From a virus: a stretch of 25,154 bases of DNA. The notes beneath the pieces were generated by a model. It searched no databases, was not told the DNA's origin, and was given only the letters and a program-made list of their open reading frames with translations. Of this stretch, positions 7,818-17,292 are shown in pieces. Location of the stretch: positions 1-25,154 of the IMG/VR virus record IMGVR_UViG_3300020442_003180; one strand, given 5' to 3'. Numbering within the stretch: the first letter of the stretch is position 1; each line of letters begins with the position of its first letter. Position numbers and translations under genes: made by a program.

Positions 7818-10800
7818 TTATGTTGCTTCTTTTATAACACCACATAGAGGTCCCATATACTCAGTTGTACCATATTTGTATTTTCCGTCATTAGGTCCAC
7901 CCTTTATTTGAAACTTCATCCGTCTTCGTGTGTCTGCACTTAGAGTTGGGTCATCGATTAAATGCTTATTTTCGTTATACCAATTAGTGGCATCTCGGGC
8001 ATGTCTTTCTTGATAATATTCAAAATCAAAAATATCTAAAAATTCAAGACCACCACAATTTTCATTTTGATTTGAAATTAGTAGATTTTCTTGTTTTCTT
8101 GTAGATTCATACAACATCCCGACTAAATCAGATGCAGTCTCTCCCAATTCAATATCACCATATGGAAGTGCTTTACTATATAGTCTTATATCATCGATTG
8201 ATCCAGAAAATCTACCAATCTCAAGTTTATCTAATTTAATTTCTTCATGCTCTACACCGAGGTCATAATTTTTTACAAATACATTATCCACAAACACATC
8301 AACTAAACCAATATCATAAAAAACCAAAGATACATGGGACCAAATATCCTCTAAAAGTTTTATGTTAAGATCAACTAAATGTGAATCAAGCGAATTTTTC
8401 CAAGCATATCCGATTGACAATTTGTTTCCGTTTGGGTTTAAAACTATACCATGCCTTTCATTATTCACCACAGAGTTATTGAAAACAATACCAGCATTAT
8501 CCTGACTTACACCCGTTGGACGAATCCAAAAACTCAAAGTGCATGAGTTCATTTTTATTATATTTTGATTATCACCCTCTGTATAAAAATCAATAAAACT
8601 ATTAGTATTACTTTCATTATCAGCTACATCATTATCAAGTGATACTATTTTTTTGTAGTTTCTTGCCGTACCTCCGTTTCTTATTTGTGCATTTCTCAGG
8701 ATTCCACGTCTCTTGTGTTTAGATGAATCAATAACTATATTTTCATCATCTGACCTACTCTCAAAATCCAAGTGAAGTTCAAGATGATCGTTATTAAGTT
8801 CAGTCGGAGTGCTTTCAGATTCATCTATGGGTTGGGTGGTGTTTGCTTGTTCCGAATATCCACATGACAAAGGAGTTGCGTATGTTTTATCTTCAAGATA
8901 CCAAAAGGTATCTCCCATGCCACCACGGAGAGCAGCTTTTCTTGTTCTAACAATCGGCGGCGACATATCCGCATTTCCAGTTGTAGATACTGTGTTATTC
9001 AAGCAGCTTACTGACTTTCTACAGTGAACATTTTTCTTTGATTTTGTTTGCTTACCACGATCACTCAAATTAAATTTACGATGTGTTGTGAGTGGTCCGT
9101 TTAGTATATTCTTTTTATTATTTCCTATATCAATTATATTGTAATAATTAAATCTTGACTCTATTTTAATCTTATTCTGTATATCCAACTCAGAGTCAAG
9201 TTTTACAATTGAAAGTGGGGATGGATTGGGCCCAAGTTGTGTTTTAAATTTCTTTTTAAAGTCTATGTAATAATTTGAAATTTTAGATTCGTCGTTAATT
9301 ACATTGAATCCATATACATAATCAGCCGATGGAACTATATCAACAAAATCTGTACTTATTTCAATATTCGTTGTATCTAATCGTAAGACAGTTTCACCAT
9401 ACAATTTGCTTATTTTATCGGTAACTTCTGAAATCTTTATTATTTTTGCACTTTCCAAAAATCTAATACCATACATTACCCATAAAAATGATCCTTCTCT
9501 AAAAACAATATTTATTTTATCACCTACTTTTAAATTGTCCGGTCTCCTTTTTGGATAGCAAATTTGTGTTTCATCTCTGTGATAACTCATATTAATATCT
9601 AATTTATATTTTGATGACGATGACTGATATTCAAAATTTAGTGAACTTGGTAGTTTGAACAAAACACCCCCACCGTTATATGAAATATTTCTAATTTCAG
9701 AAGTTTTAACTTGGTTCGGTATTTTGAGTTCAAGTATATATTTTTTTGTATCACTTTCGTTCCTATCTACATTTACTATTGTGTAAAAATGATCATTAAA
9801 ATCAACAAAGTCAAATTTATTTGCTTTCCAATCAATACCACTTACAAAAACTACATCACCATTAAGTAACTCTTCATCTGATGTTATTTGTAAGTTTAAT
9901 AAATTTAATTTTTTATTATAGAAATTTTCTGACGAAGTACCTGTAATTTTAAATTCAGGTGAATCAAGTTTTACTAAAACATCAGACTTATTATACAATA
10001 TTGATGAAAATTTTGCGTTGTTAAATTCACAAAATAGTTTTAATTCTAAGAAATTTGCTTCATGGTCAAGTTTTAATGATTGATTAAATTTAAATGGTAT
10101 TTGATATTTTTTTATAAGATCAACTTCACCTATGTGAGTTTCTAATAATTTATTATTATCTGAAGAATCAAAAGATTCAACTTCAATTATATTATATCTA
10201 CCGTCTCTGTTGTCACATTTAAAATCTTCATCTTGTGTTATATTTCGATATGATTGTGTCGTATCTTTAACACTTAATGTAGGCAGTTCAAAATCTTCAT
10301 TAAAATTAGAAAAATCAGTATGTTTTTTTACCTTAATATTGTCTATATAGTCGTATGATGATTGCGATATTGATAGAATATTTTTTTTATCTTCTTTTTT
10401 CCATTTGATTTTGAATGAACAAACCGGAGGTGGAATTAATATTGCACGTGAACGTAAATTAAGTCTACATTGATAGATTCCACTTGCGTTTATATATTTT
10501 CCTGTTTCGTTTTTTAAAAAAATGTTTGTTTTTTTACTAAAGTTAAAAGTCAAATCATGTTCTATATTTTTTGGTATTTTAATTTTATTAACCTCAGAAG
10601 ATCCAAATGTTTCGTCTATTTTTATTATTTTATTTTTACTAAATAAATCTGACTTACTTTGTAAAAACGTTCCTCTTAATTTTTTATCCTTAACTAAACT
10701 TTTTATTTTTCCAGTAAAAATAGACCTTTGTGCTTTTATGTCGCATTCATTATATTTAAACCCACCGAAAGTACCAACTACTGTAAAGTTTTTAATAGAC

Positions 10801-13800
10801 CCATTTTGAATTACAATATTAGCAGAACCATAGATTTTACCCAAAATCACATGACCAACAAAATTAAATTTAAACTTTGCGTAATCATCTGAATACAAAG
10901 AACGGTCAAGAATATTACCATAAATAAGCTCTCCGTTTAGTGTTGCTTCTTTATGAACATAAAAAGAAGAACTTTCATCTTTTGTATTGCCGTACACTTC
11001 TGCATTTATCTCAGAATTTTCTAATATATTTCCTTGAATTCTTACTGCCTCATATATTCTTTTTATATTATCTTTTTTAATATATCTTGAATATAGCTTG
11101 TCACTCAATTCGATTTTGCTATCCGATGTAATACCTCTATAGGAATTGATTCCATACATAATATCATTTGGAATATTTAGAAACTGATTAAAATTTAATT
11201 CAGAAGGAAAAAAACTTGATTTTTTATGTGATATTTTTACATTAGTTTTTAGTCCCGATATATCTTCTTCTTTTATCTCATAATAACTTCGGGCATTTCC
11301 ATGTGACATTATTTTTTTATTAACCAAACCTGCTTTGATTTTTATATCATCTTGTATAAGGATTTCGTTTTTAATAGGACGTCTTTGTAATTTACTTCTC
11401 TCAAGTAAAGTGGGTTCTACAACTAATCCAGACATTAGAATTGTTCTTGCGGGTATTAGTTTTTCTATATTTTTAAATAAAGAAGGATCTAAATACGATT
11501 CTAAAATTGATAAATAATTACTAAAGTCTACCTCACCATATCCATGTTTAAAAAACAAGTGTTGCACGTTTGAAAATCCTTCATAAGTTTTATTGTATAA
11601 TTCAGAAGGATCACCTATATAATCACCAAGTTCAAAGTCTCCAAAAAATCTCAATATTTCATGATTTAGGATGTCAGAGGGACTAAAATACACCCCAAGT
11701 TTGTTTGTATCTATCGTAAATCTATCACCACTTTTTTTTGTGCTTCTTTTTGAAACCGATAGTTGTGTTTGTAATTCTTGAGTTTCTATTCTTATTTTAT
11801 TATTATTGAAAACTTGCGATCCATATGCCGGTAACTTTGCAGTTTGTCTTTTGTTTTGACCCGAAAAATTGTAAGGGTATTCTTTTGCATCAAATCCAAA
11901 CGCCTTTGCATACCTACTTACATCATCCCTAATTGCCGTATTTTGTATCTGTCCATATTCCACATCCTCCGGTGTTAGTTCATATGGAAAGTCAAAGTTT
12001 GCTTTGAATACAAGTGTATCCTCAAGTTCAAAAGGATTTGTTATATCATACGATTGATTAAACTTTATATGGTTCTCGAATCTGTCTTCTTTTATTGGAT
12101 TAGAATAAACTCTTAAACGATTTAATTTACCAAAAAAATTAGAATCATATATATTACCAATTCCAACACTGATGGGTGATAAAAATCTTTTAATATTTTC
12201 TTTTTTTAGAGAAATTTTACATTGTCCATTGTAAACTAAATCTTCATCGATATATCTTTTGACATATATTTGTATTCCGGTATCCGTCCACCTCGATGAT
12301 TCTGATATTTGTAGCAATACATCAAACGTGTTTCCACCAAAGGGATAAATGTCTTCTTGATGACCGTCAATTGACACATACTCTTTTCTTGCGTTTATTA
12401 AATCACCATCGGTATGTTTTATTTCAAAGTAAAATTTACCCCAACCAAGTTCATGAATCTTTGTGTCATTTGAATCGTATGCTTCAAAACCAAAGGTCCA
12501 CACCGACCCTTGGTGGTTATCTATTTCATCGTTTACTCCCGAGATTATTTCAATATTTTTGGTAATATCACATAAATTATCATTTAGTTCAAAATTTAAT
12601 TCAATGCTTTTTGAATTGTAGTTTGGATGATTCCAATCAAGTAAGAGATACTGATTGGATGATGAAAAAACAAGATGATAATCAAAGTGGTCAAATGTAT
12701 ATAAGACTTTATCATTTAATTCTGTATTATACTCAATCCCACCGAACTCACGAATTCTGAATAAATAGTCTGGAATACCATAACATCTGAATAATGCTCT
12801 TAAAGATTTCTCTGTTCCTATCGTTTTTAATATATACGGTAAATTATTTAGTATACGTCTCCAAACTATATGTTTTTTTTCTTTAAATCTCTTGATATAA
12901 TCAAGATGCTCTTTGGTTTTTACCTCACGTATTAGTGTTCCAATTTCACCCTCTTCATATCCCTCAAAAGACCCACCAAAATAACCAAGCATGTGAGATA
13001 CCATTTCATTAGGAATGCCCCTATCCTCTTTATTAAGAGGTTTTTTAATATTACCAATACCTTCTACATATAAGTGAATTAAATCAAATTGGTGACCAAC
13101 GAAAGCAAGAAAATCAAAGTAATCGGAGTTATCCTGATCACGTGTTATGAATTCAGGTGTATTATTAAAAAACGAATTATCATTGTATTTATCATAAATA
13201 TCTGCTTGCTTAGCCCTTTTGGCGTACCAATTGTATCCTTCGGTTTGGGAAAATTCCTGCATAGTAGCAGGTATAGGCATTGGACGATAATAACTACGGG
13301 CTGATAAAAAATTATAATTACTGGTATTTAAGGGAATTTTTTTACCAACACACTCTCCACATTTACAAAAAAACTGCCATCTGTCACTTTGTCCAGGTAT
13401 ATCTTCTGGTTTTGGATTTTCTCCCGTAGATACCGTCCATATTGAGTCATCATACAACACCGCATCCCCCTCGGTATAATCATATACCGTTGACTCCCAA
13501 TCATCAACGGAGTCGCAATTAAAATCGGCTCTTGGCCAAGAAACATATGTATAAAGTAACTTTGATTCAAGTTCACGTATTTCATCAGATAAAAGCCCAG
13601 AGTCGTCTCCCTGTAAAGATATTTTTAATTTTAATTCATCGATTTTTTCCTTATATTCTTTTGCAGATTCGGTTAATTCTGTAATATCTTCAAAATATAG
13701 AAATCTCTCGTAACCATCTAAGTTATTTAGAATATCAAGTTTTTTTGTATTTAGTTTATTTAATTGTGAATCATAAGATATTCTGCTGAACTTTTCCGGA

Positions 13801-15425
13801 CTGCTGTTTCTCCAAGATCTTCTTATTTCTTCAAGTTGCCTATCGATCTCTGATATTTTTGTTAATTTTAATATAAAAACATCAAGTCTTTTTCTTGCCG
13901 AAGAATATCTTACGAAATTTTCAAATTTAGAGTAATTTACTGTTAAGTAATAATCCTCTGTCTGATTATTAAAATAATTTGAAATTTCTTCCGTAATTCT
14001 TATTGGAGTCCCGAACACTTCTTCACGCATCTCAGTCTCTATATCTTTTATTTTTTCAAGGATACCAGGATCATTTGATTTTAAATTTAACAAACTATTT
14101 CGTTCTATTTCAATATTTGTTTTTTTGAGTTGCTCAGATGTATACTTTCTTGTTCCTTGGCCCGCAAGTCCACTTAAATCTGGATTTCTTAGTTTAAAAA
14201 CTTTTGGTTTTGTTTTTTTATACAATAATACTCTTTGTATTATATCATCAGAATATATAGAACTGTTTAAGTGAAAATTTGAACCAACTACTATATCGTT
14301 TGGCAGAGGAGTAACCAATTTTAGAATAAGTGGTGTGTGTTTTCTTTCATCATTTAAGTTTTCACTTCCTCTGTTCGTGGCAAGTACAGGAATTTCATGG
14401 TCACCAAAAACCATAATTGTGGATAAGTAAGAATCAAACTTTTCTTTATATATTTCTTTTACTTTATTAGAATCATATAAAACAAGAAATATATCTTTGT
14501 ATATACTCTTAATATTATTGTAAGTCTTGTCTTGAGTGTTTGAAAACTTACTTAAATTATTTAGAACATAGTCAACACACTTTACATACTCAGTATAAAA
14601 ATCAACTTCCTTGAAAATTGATGTATATTTCCACAAAAAAATATTTTTATATAAACTTTTAATTTGATTGTATATATCATCACACTCGTCCGACAAATCA
14701 TCAATTGAATTTAGTTTGAAGAAATCAATTATAGTATATACCTTATCACGAATATCTTCTATAATAAAACCACTGTCAATTAGTTCTTTAAAATGAACTC
14801 TTAGACTTTTATTTTTTAAGAAAAAAGGTATTTCGTGAAAGACATGAGATATTGGTATTTTTTTATCAAAGTAATTAATATATTCGTTATTTAAAACCAC
14901 ATCAGCAGGAAGTGTACTGCTTTTTAAAGAACTTGGTAATACTTTTAGTTCTGTTCTACTTGGGGAAATGTCCTGTACAACCAGTTTTGTTTTTGACTCG
15001 AACGAACCTATTGTCTCATTTTTCATAGACACTCCGATTAGGAACGACCCACTCATTTCTCCAAGTTCTAATAACTCATGTGTTGGTGAAAAAACGACAT
15101 GATTATCATCAGTTATTTCAAATTTATTATTGAAAACAGAGATTGTACCAACCCGTCTTGTACCAGTGTAATCTACAAAATCAAATGATTGTCTTTTATA
15201 TTTTTCGTTTGGTTGAATGTTTTTTTGTTTTATTACATTTGTATCATTATCATATATTGAAAATACTACGACATCTTTTGGGTTTCTACCAAATTTAAGA
15301 ACTGCTTCTGAATCGAGTTCATTTACTACAATTCTGTATATATCCGGATCGACCATCGATACACGTGGATAGTCAAAACCTTCGTTTGTGGCAGGTTCTT
15401 TTATGAACTTTATGTAATTACTCAT
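7818..15425 (-). CDS. Giant multidomain tail/baseplate protein with LamG and chitin-binding-like modules
   Basis: The 2535-aa product has an N-terminal beta region (1-165) ending in ISPSRTELKVLP. A helical, partly coiled-coil region (about 490-630) leads to GYERFLYFED. A short module at about 645-690 (YTEGDAVLYDDSIWTVSTG, then WQF) has the pattern of carbohydrate-binding family 5/12 (chitin-binding type 3), closed by CKCGEC. A helical segment at about 850-905 (LKTIGTEKSLRALFRCYGIP) resembles the P2 gpI-like baseplate domain. It is followed by a first concanavalin-like region (920-1115), a long unassigned stretch with beta-rich Gly/Asn segments (about 1465-1600), and a clear LamG-type domain at about 2212-2420 (CTLSFWIRPTG, VSLVFYD, GSIDDIRLYSKAL). 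LamG and CBM domains bind glycans. A peripheral baseplate protein touching the host surface is inferred. The ATG has no Shine-Dalgarno sequence. Confidence 0.88.
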   Translation of the reverse strand: MSNYIKFIKEPATNEGFDYPRVSMVDPDIYRIVVNELDSEAVLKFGRNPKDVVVFSIYDNDTNVIKQKNIQPNEKYKRQSFDFVDYTGTRRVGTISVFNNKFEITDDNHVVFSPTHELLELGEMSGSFLIGVSMKNETIGSFESKTKLVVQDISPSRTELKVLPSSLKSSTLPADVVLNNEYINYFDKKIPISHVFHEIPFFLKNKSLRVHFKELIDSGFIIEDIRDKVYTIIDFFKLNSIDDLSDECDDIYNQIKSLYKNIFLWKYTSIFKEVDFYTEYVKCVDYVLNNLSKFSNTQDKTYNNIKSIYKDIFLVLYDSNKVKEIYKEKFDSYLSTIMVFGDHEIPVLATNRGSENLNDERKHTPLILKLVTPLPNDIVVGSNFHLNSSIYSDDIIQRVLLYKKTKPKVFKLRNPDLSGLAGQGTRKYTSEQLKKTNIEIERNSLLNLKSNDPGILEKIKDIETEMREEVFGTPIRITEEISNYFNNQTEDYYLTVNYSKFENFVRYSSARKRLDVFILKLTKISEIDRQLEEIRRSWRNSSPEKFSRISYDSQLNKLNTKKLDILNNLDGYERFLYFEDITELTESAKEYKEKIDELKLKISLQGDDSGLLSDEIRELESKLLYTYVSWPRADFNCDSVDDWESTVYDYTEGDAVLYDDSIWTVSTGENPKPEDIPGQSDRWQFFCKCGECVGKKIPLNTSNYNFLSARSYYRPMPIPATMQEFSQTEGYNWYAKRAKQADIYDKYNDNSFFNNTPEFITRDQDNSDYFDFLAFVGHQFDLIHLYVEGIGNIKKPLNKEDRGIPNEMVSHMLGYFGGSFEGYEEGEIGTLIREVKTKEHLDYIKRFKEKKHIVWRRILNNLPYILKTIGTEKSLRALFRCYGIPDYLFRIREFGGIEYNTELNDKVLYTFDHFDYHLVFSSSNQYLLLDWNHPNYNSKSIELNFELNDNLCDITKNIEIISGVNDEIDNHQGSVWTFGFEAYDSNDTKIHELGWGKFYFEIKHTDGDLINARKEYVSIDGHQEDIYPFGGNTFDVLLQISESSRWTDTGIQIYVKRYIDEDLVYNGQCKISLKKENIKRFLSPISVGIGNIYDSNFFGKLNRLRVYSNPIKEDRFENHIKFNQSYDITNPFELEDTLVFKANFDFPYELTPEDVEYGQIQNTAIRDDVSRYAKAFGFDAKEYPYNFSGQNKRQTAKLPAYGSQVFNNNKIRIETQELQTQLSVSKRSTKKSGDRFTIDTNKLGVYFSPSDILNHEILRFFGDFELGDYIGDPSELYNKTYEGFSNVQHLFFKHGYGEVDFSNYLSILESYLDPSLFKNIEKLIPARTILMSGLVVEPTLLERSKLQRRPIKNEILIQDDIKIKAGLVNKKIMSHGNARSYYEIKEEDISGLKTNVKISHKKSSFFPSELNFNQFLNIPNDIMYGINSYRGITSDSKIELSDKLYSRYIKKDNIKRIYEAVRIQGNILENSEINAEVYGNTKDESSSFYVHKEATLNGELIYGNILDRSLYSDDYAKFKFNFVGHVILGKIYGSANIVIQNGSIKNFTVVGTFGGFKYNECDIKAQRSIFTGKIKSLVKDKKLRGTFLQSKSDLFSKNKIIKIDETFGSSEVNKIKIPKNIEHDLTFNFSKKTNIFLKNETGKYINASGIYQCRLNLRSRAILIPPPVCSFKIKWKKEDKKNILSISQSSYDYIDNIKVKKHTDFSNFNEDFELPTLSVKDTTQSYRNITQDEDFKCDNRDGRYNIIEVESFDSSDNNKLLETHIGEVDLIKKYQIPFKFNQSLKLDHEANFLELKLFCEFNNAKFSSILYNKSDVLVKLDSPEFKITGTSSENFYNKKLNLLNLQITSDEELLNGDVVFVSGIDWKANKFDFVDFNDHFYTIVNVDRNESDTKKYILELKIPNQVKTSEIRNISYNGGGVLFKLPSSLNFEYQSSSSKYKLDINMSYHRDETQICYPKRRPDNLKVGDKINIVFREGSFLWVMYGIRFLESAKIIKISEVTDKISKLYGETVLRLDTTNIEISTDFVDIVPSADYVYGFNVINDESKISNYYIDFKKKFKTQLGPNPSPLSIVKLDSELDIQNKIKIESRFNYYNIIDIGNNKKNILNGPLTTHRKFNLSDRGKQTKSKKNVHCRKSVSCLNNTVSTTGNADMSPPIVRTRKAALRGGMGDTFWYLEDKTYATPLSCGYSEQANTTQPIDESESTPTELNNDHLELHLDFESRSDDENIVIDSSKHKRRGILRNAQIRNGGTARNYKKIVSLDNDVADNESNTNSFIDFYTEGDNQNIIKMNSCTLSFWIRPTGVSQDNAGIVFNNSVVNNERHGIVLNPNGNKLSIGYAWKNSLDSHLVDLNIKLLEDIWSHVSLVFYDIGLVDVFVDNVFVKNYDLGVEHEEIKLDKLEIGRFSGSIDDIRLYSKALPYGDIELGETASDLVGMLYESTRKQENLLISNQNENCGGLEFLDIFDFEYYQERHARDATNWYNENKHLIDDPTLSADTRRRMKFQIKGGPNDGKYKYGTTEYMGPLCGVIKEAT

Positions 15426-15440
15426 TTAATTAAATTATTG

Positions 15441-16031
15441 TTAACTCATAAAAGGAAAACTATCATTTTTATTTTGCTGACCTTCTACCAATGGTAAAAA
15501 TGGAAATTCATCACTAAAATCTGATGGTACTTTACCTTCACCTAGTTCAATTCTTTGTGATACTATTAAATCTTTTGCCGCTGCAAAATTTTCTGAAGAC
15601 TTTTCTTGAAACTGCACATTTCTTTCAATTTCGGTATCCAGTATATTTGACATTTCTGATAATTGGGTTTGTAAAATTTGTTCTTGATCAAGTTGACTTT
15701 TAATTTCACTATCAATTTCTGAATTAAAATCAGAAATTAATTCCTTATCACTCTCGTTGTTTTTAGTTGCTACTTGATCGGCAAATTCTGTCAATTCTGT
15801 ATTCATAAATAACTCTACTTGTGATTCATTTAATTTTTTCTTTTTTGCATTTACTTTCATTAAAAATTTGTCTACATCCACAATTTCTTCATCAACATCT
15901 ATATTTGCACTTAAAACTAAATTTCCGAATCTATCTATTGAAGAGTTGTCACCTGGTTTAGACTTAAAATTTAAATAAGATTCAAGATTAAAATTATATT
16001 TTTCAAGAAATTCTGGATGGCTTTTGTTCAT
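15441..16031 (-). CDS. Unknown acidic coiled-coil protein of the baseplate operon
   Basis: The 196-aa product is not recognised. It is acidic (many Glu and Asp), has a likely coiled-coil or long helical region at about 85-165 (IDSEIKSQLDQEQILQTQLS) and two short aromatic-proline motifs at the C-terminus (FPFLPL and FPFMS), which look like docking peptides. No cysteine or membrane segment is present. It starts one base after the stop of the 419-aa DNRLRE-like gene and ends 15 bases before the 2535-aa protein, so it is made together with baseplate wedge proteins. A linker or chaperone between wedge and the giant protein is possible, but this is speculation from position. Confidence 0.75.
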   Translation of the reverse strand: MNKSHPEFLEKYNFNLESYLNFKSKPGDNSSIDRFGNLVLSANIDVDEEIVDVDKFLMKVNAKKKKLNESQVELFMNTELTEFADQVATKNNESDKELISDFNSEIDSEIKSQLDQEQILQTQLSEMSNILDTEIERNVQFQEKSSENFAAAKDLIVSQRIELGEGKVPSDFSDEFPFLPLVEGQQNKNDSFPFMS

Positions 16032-16032
16032 T

Positions 16033-17292
16033 TTATCTAATTACTTTAAATTTTATTTGATCCTGTATTATTTTTGTTTGATTTGGAGATTCTACTCTTA
16101 TCTCAAAAAAGTATATTCTATCCACATTTAATATCCCAAAATCAAAATCAAAATAATGTCCGTTGCCATCACAACTTATTCTTGTATAAATATCATGTTG
16201 TATAATGCGTTCTTGAGTATCCGCATCCACCACCGAATAGAACATTGGGTAATCTACAAAATTATTTTGTGTGTATCTTGATTTAGTACTAATTTTTTTT
16301 ATAGGATATTTCTCTCTTACATTTACCCTAACTCTAAGTTGCTCTTTTACAGATATTTCATTCTTTATATTTTTTAGTGAAACAAATATATCTTCACTTG
16401 AAATAAATTCAAGATCAGGTTTCCTATTTACTACCTTATATTCCATTGTTGAAGTTGTATTTGGGTTTTCTGTGTTTGTACATGAACCACTTTCTACATT
16501 TTTTATACTTCCCGAAATATCATTTAGTGTTCCACTTATTTGATTTACATTACTGCCACTTACAATGTTATGGTATTCAAATTGGTTTGAATTATTATAA
16601 ATACAATTTACTTCTTCTACTGATGTACATCCACATGGATTGAAAATATAATCATTTTTTGCAACCTTTACGAATGGTTGATATATTGTATTTGTATCTT
16701 TTGAAAAGAAATTTACTTTACTATTATGGTTTATTGTCTCGTCTGAAAACTTAATAATAAGACCATTATTTTCTAATATATTAGACATCCACATATCAAC
16801 GTAGTTTGTAATATCAAAACTTACATCAGAAGTTCTTTTATTAAAAATATAAGTTGGTATATTTTCAACTCCGTACAAATCTCTGAGTTCCGTTTCGGTG
16901 TAATAGTCACCACCCCCCTCATCTCGCACCCATGTAGTTCCATGCCCACTTGTCTTCCAACTTGCCCCACTCATATGGTCAGAGTCAAATCTACGGCCAA
17001 ATCCTTCCTCCCAATTACTTTTAATCGGAAATATCTCAAGTGCAGTATTTCCAGTTAACTCATGTGAGTCTGATATTTTTAAATTTAAGTTAAAGTTTGA
17101 ATTGTAAAAAATGCCTTGATTTCTCTCACCATTCAGATTAAATTGTACAAGTAGTCTTGATATATGGTGGCCACTTTCTTCTGAATATAGATTAGTCAAT
17201 TCAAGTATTTCATCAAGACCTGTATTTAGAGTTTGGTCTTTTTTGTATTTAAATATTGTTGTATCTTTTTCTAAATAAATAAAACTGTTCAC
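16033..17292 (-). CDS. DNRLRE-like beta-sandwich protein of the baseplate
   Basis: The start is GTG, overlapping the gp6-like stop as GTGA, with a strong GGGAGGG ribosome site. Residues 3-212 follow the DNRLRE/CBM-like pattern: DTTIFKYKKDQTLNTGLDEI, then SRLLVQFNLNG, LEIFPIKSNWEEGFG, an aromatic Gly-rich loop (SWKTSGHGTTW), SFDITNYVDMWMS and FFSKDTNTIYQPFV. A Cys-containing hinge (CGCTSVEEVNC) and a Ser-Gly segment (VSGSNVNQISGTLNDISGS) follow. The C-terminal 130 residues look like a second beta domain. DNRLRE domains are found in surface and adhesion proteins and are thought to bind carbohydrate. The position immediately after gp6 corresponds to where T4 has wedge genes gp7 and gp8, but no sequence similarity to those is visible. 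A peripheral baseplate role is likely. Confidence 0.8.
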   Translation of the reverse strand: MNSFIYLEKDTTIFKYKKDQTLNTGLDEILELTNLYSEESGHHISRLLVQFNLNGERNQGIFYNSNFNLNLKISDSHELTGNTALEIFPIKSNWEEGFGRRFDSDHMSGASWKTSGHGTTWVRDEGGGDYYTETELRDLYGVENIPTYIFNKRTSDVSFDITNYVDMWMSNILENNGLIIKFSDETINHNSKVNFFSKDTNTIYQPFVKVAKNDYIFNPCGCTSVEEVNCIYNNSNQFEYHNIVSGSNVNQISGTLNDISGSIKNVESGSCTNTENPNTTSTMEYKVVNRKPDLEFISSEDIFVSLKNIKNEISVKEQLRVRVNVREKYPIKKISTKSRYTQNNFVDYPMFYSVVDADTQERIIQHDIYTRISCDGNGHYFDFDFGILNVDRIYFFEIRVESPNQTKIIQDQIKFKVIR

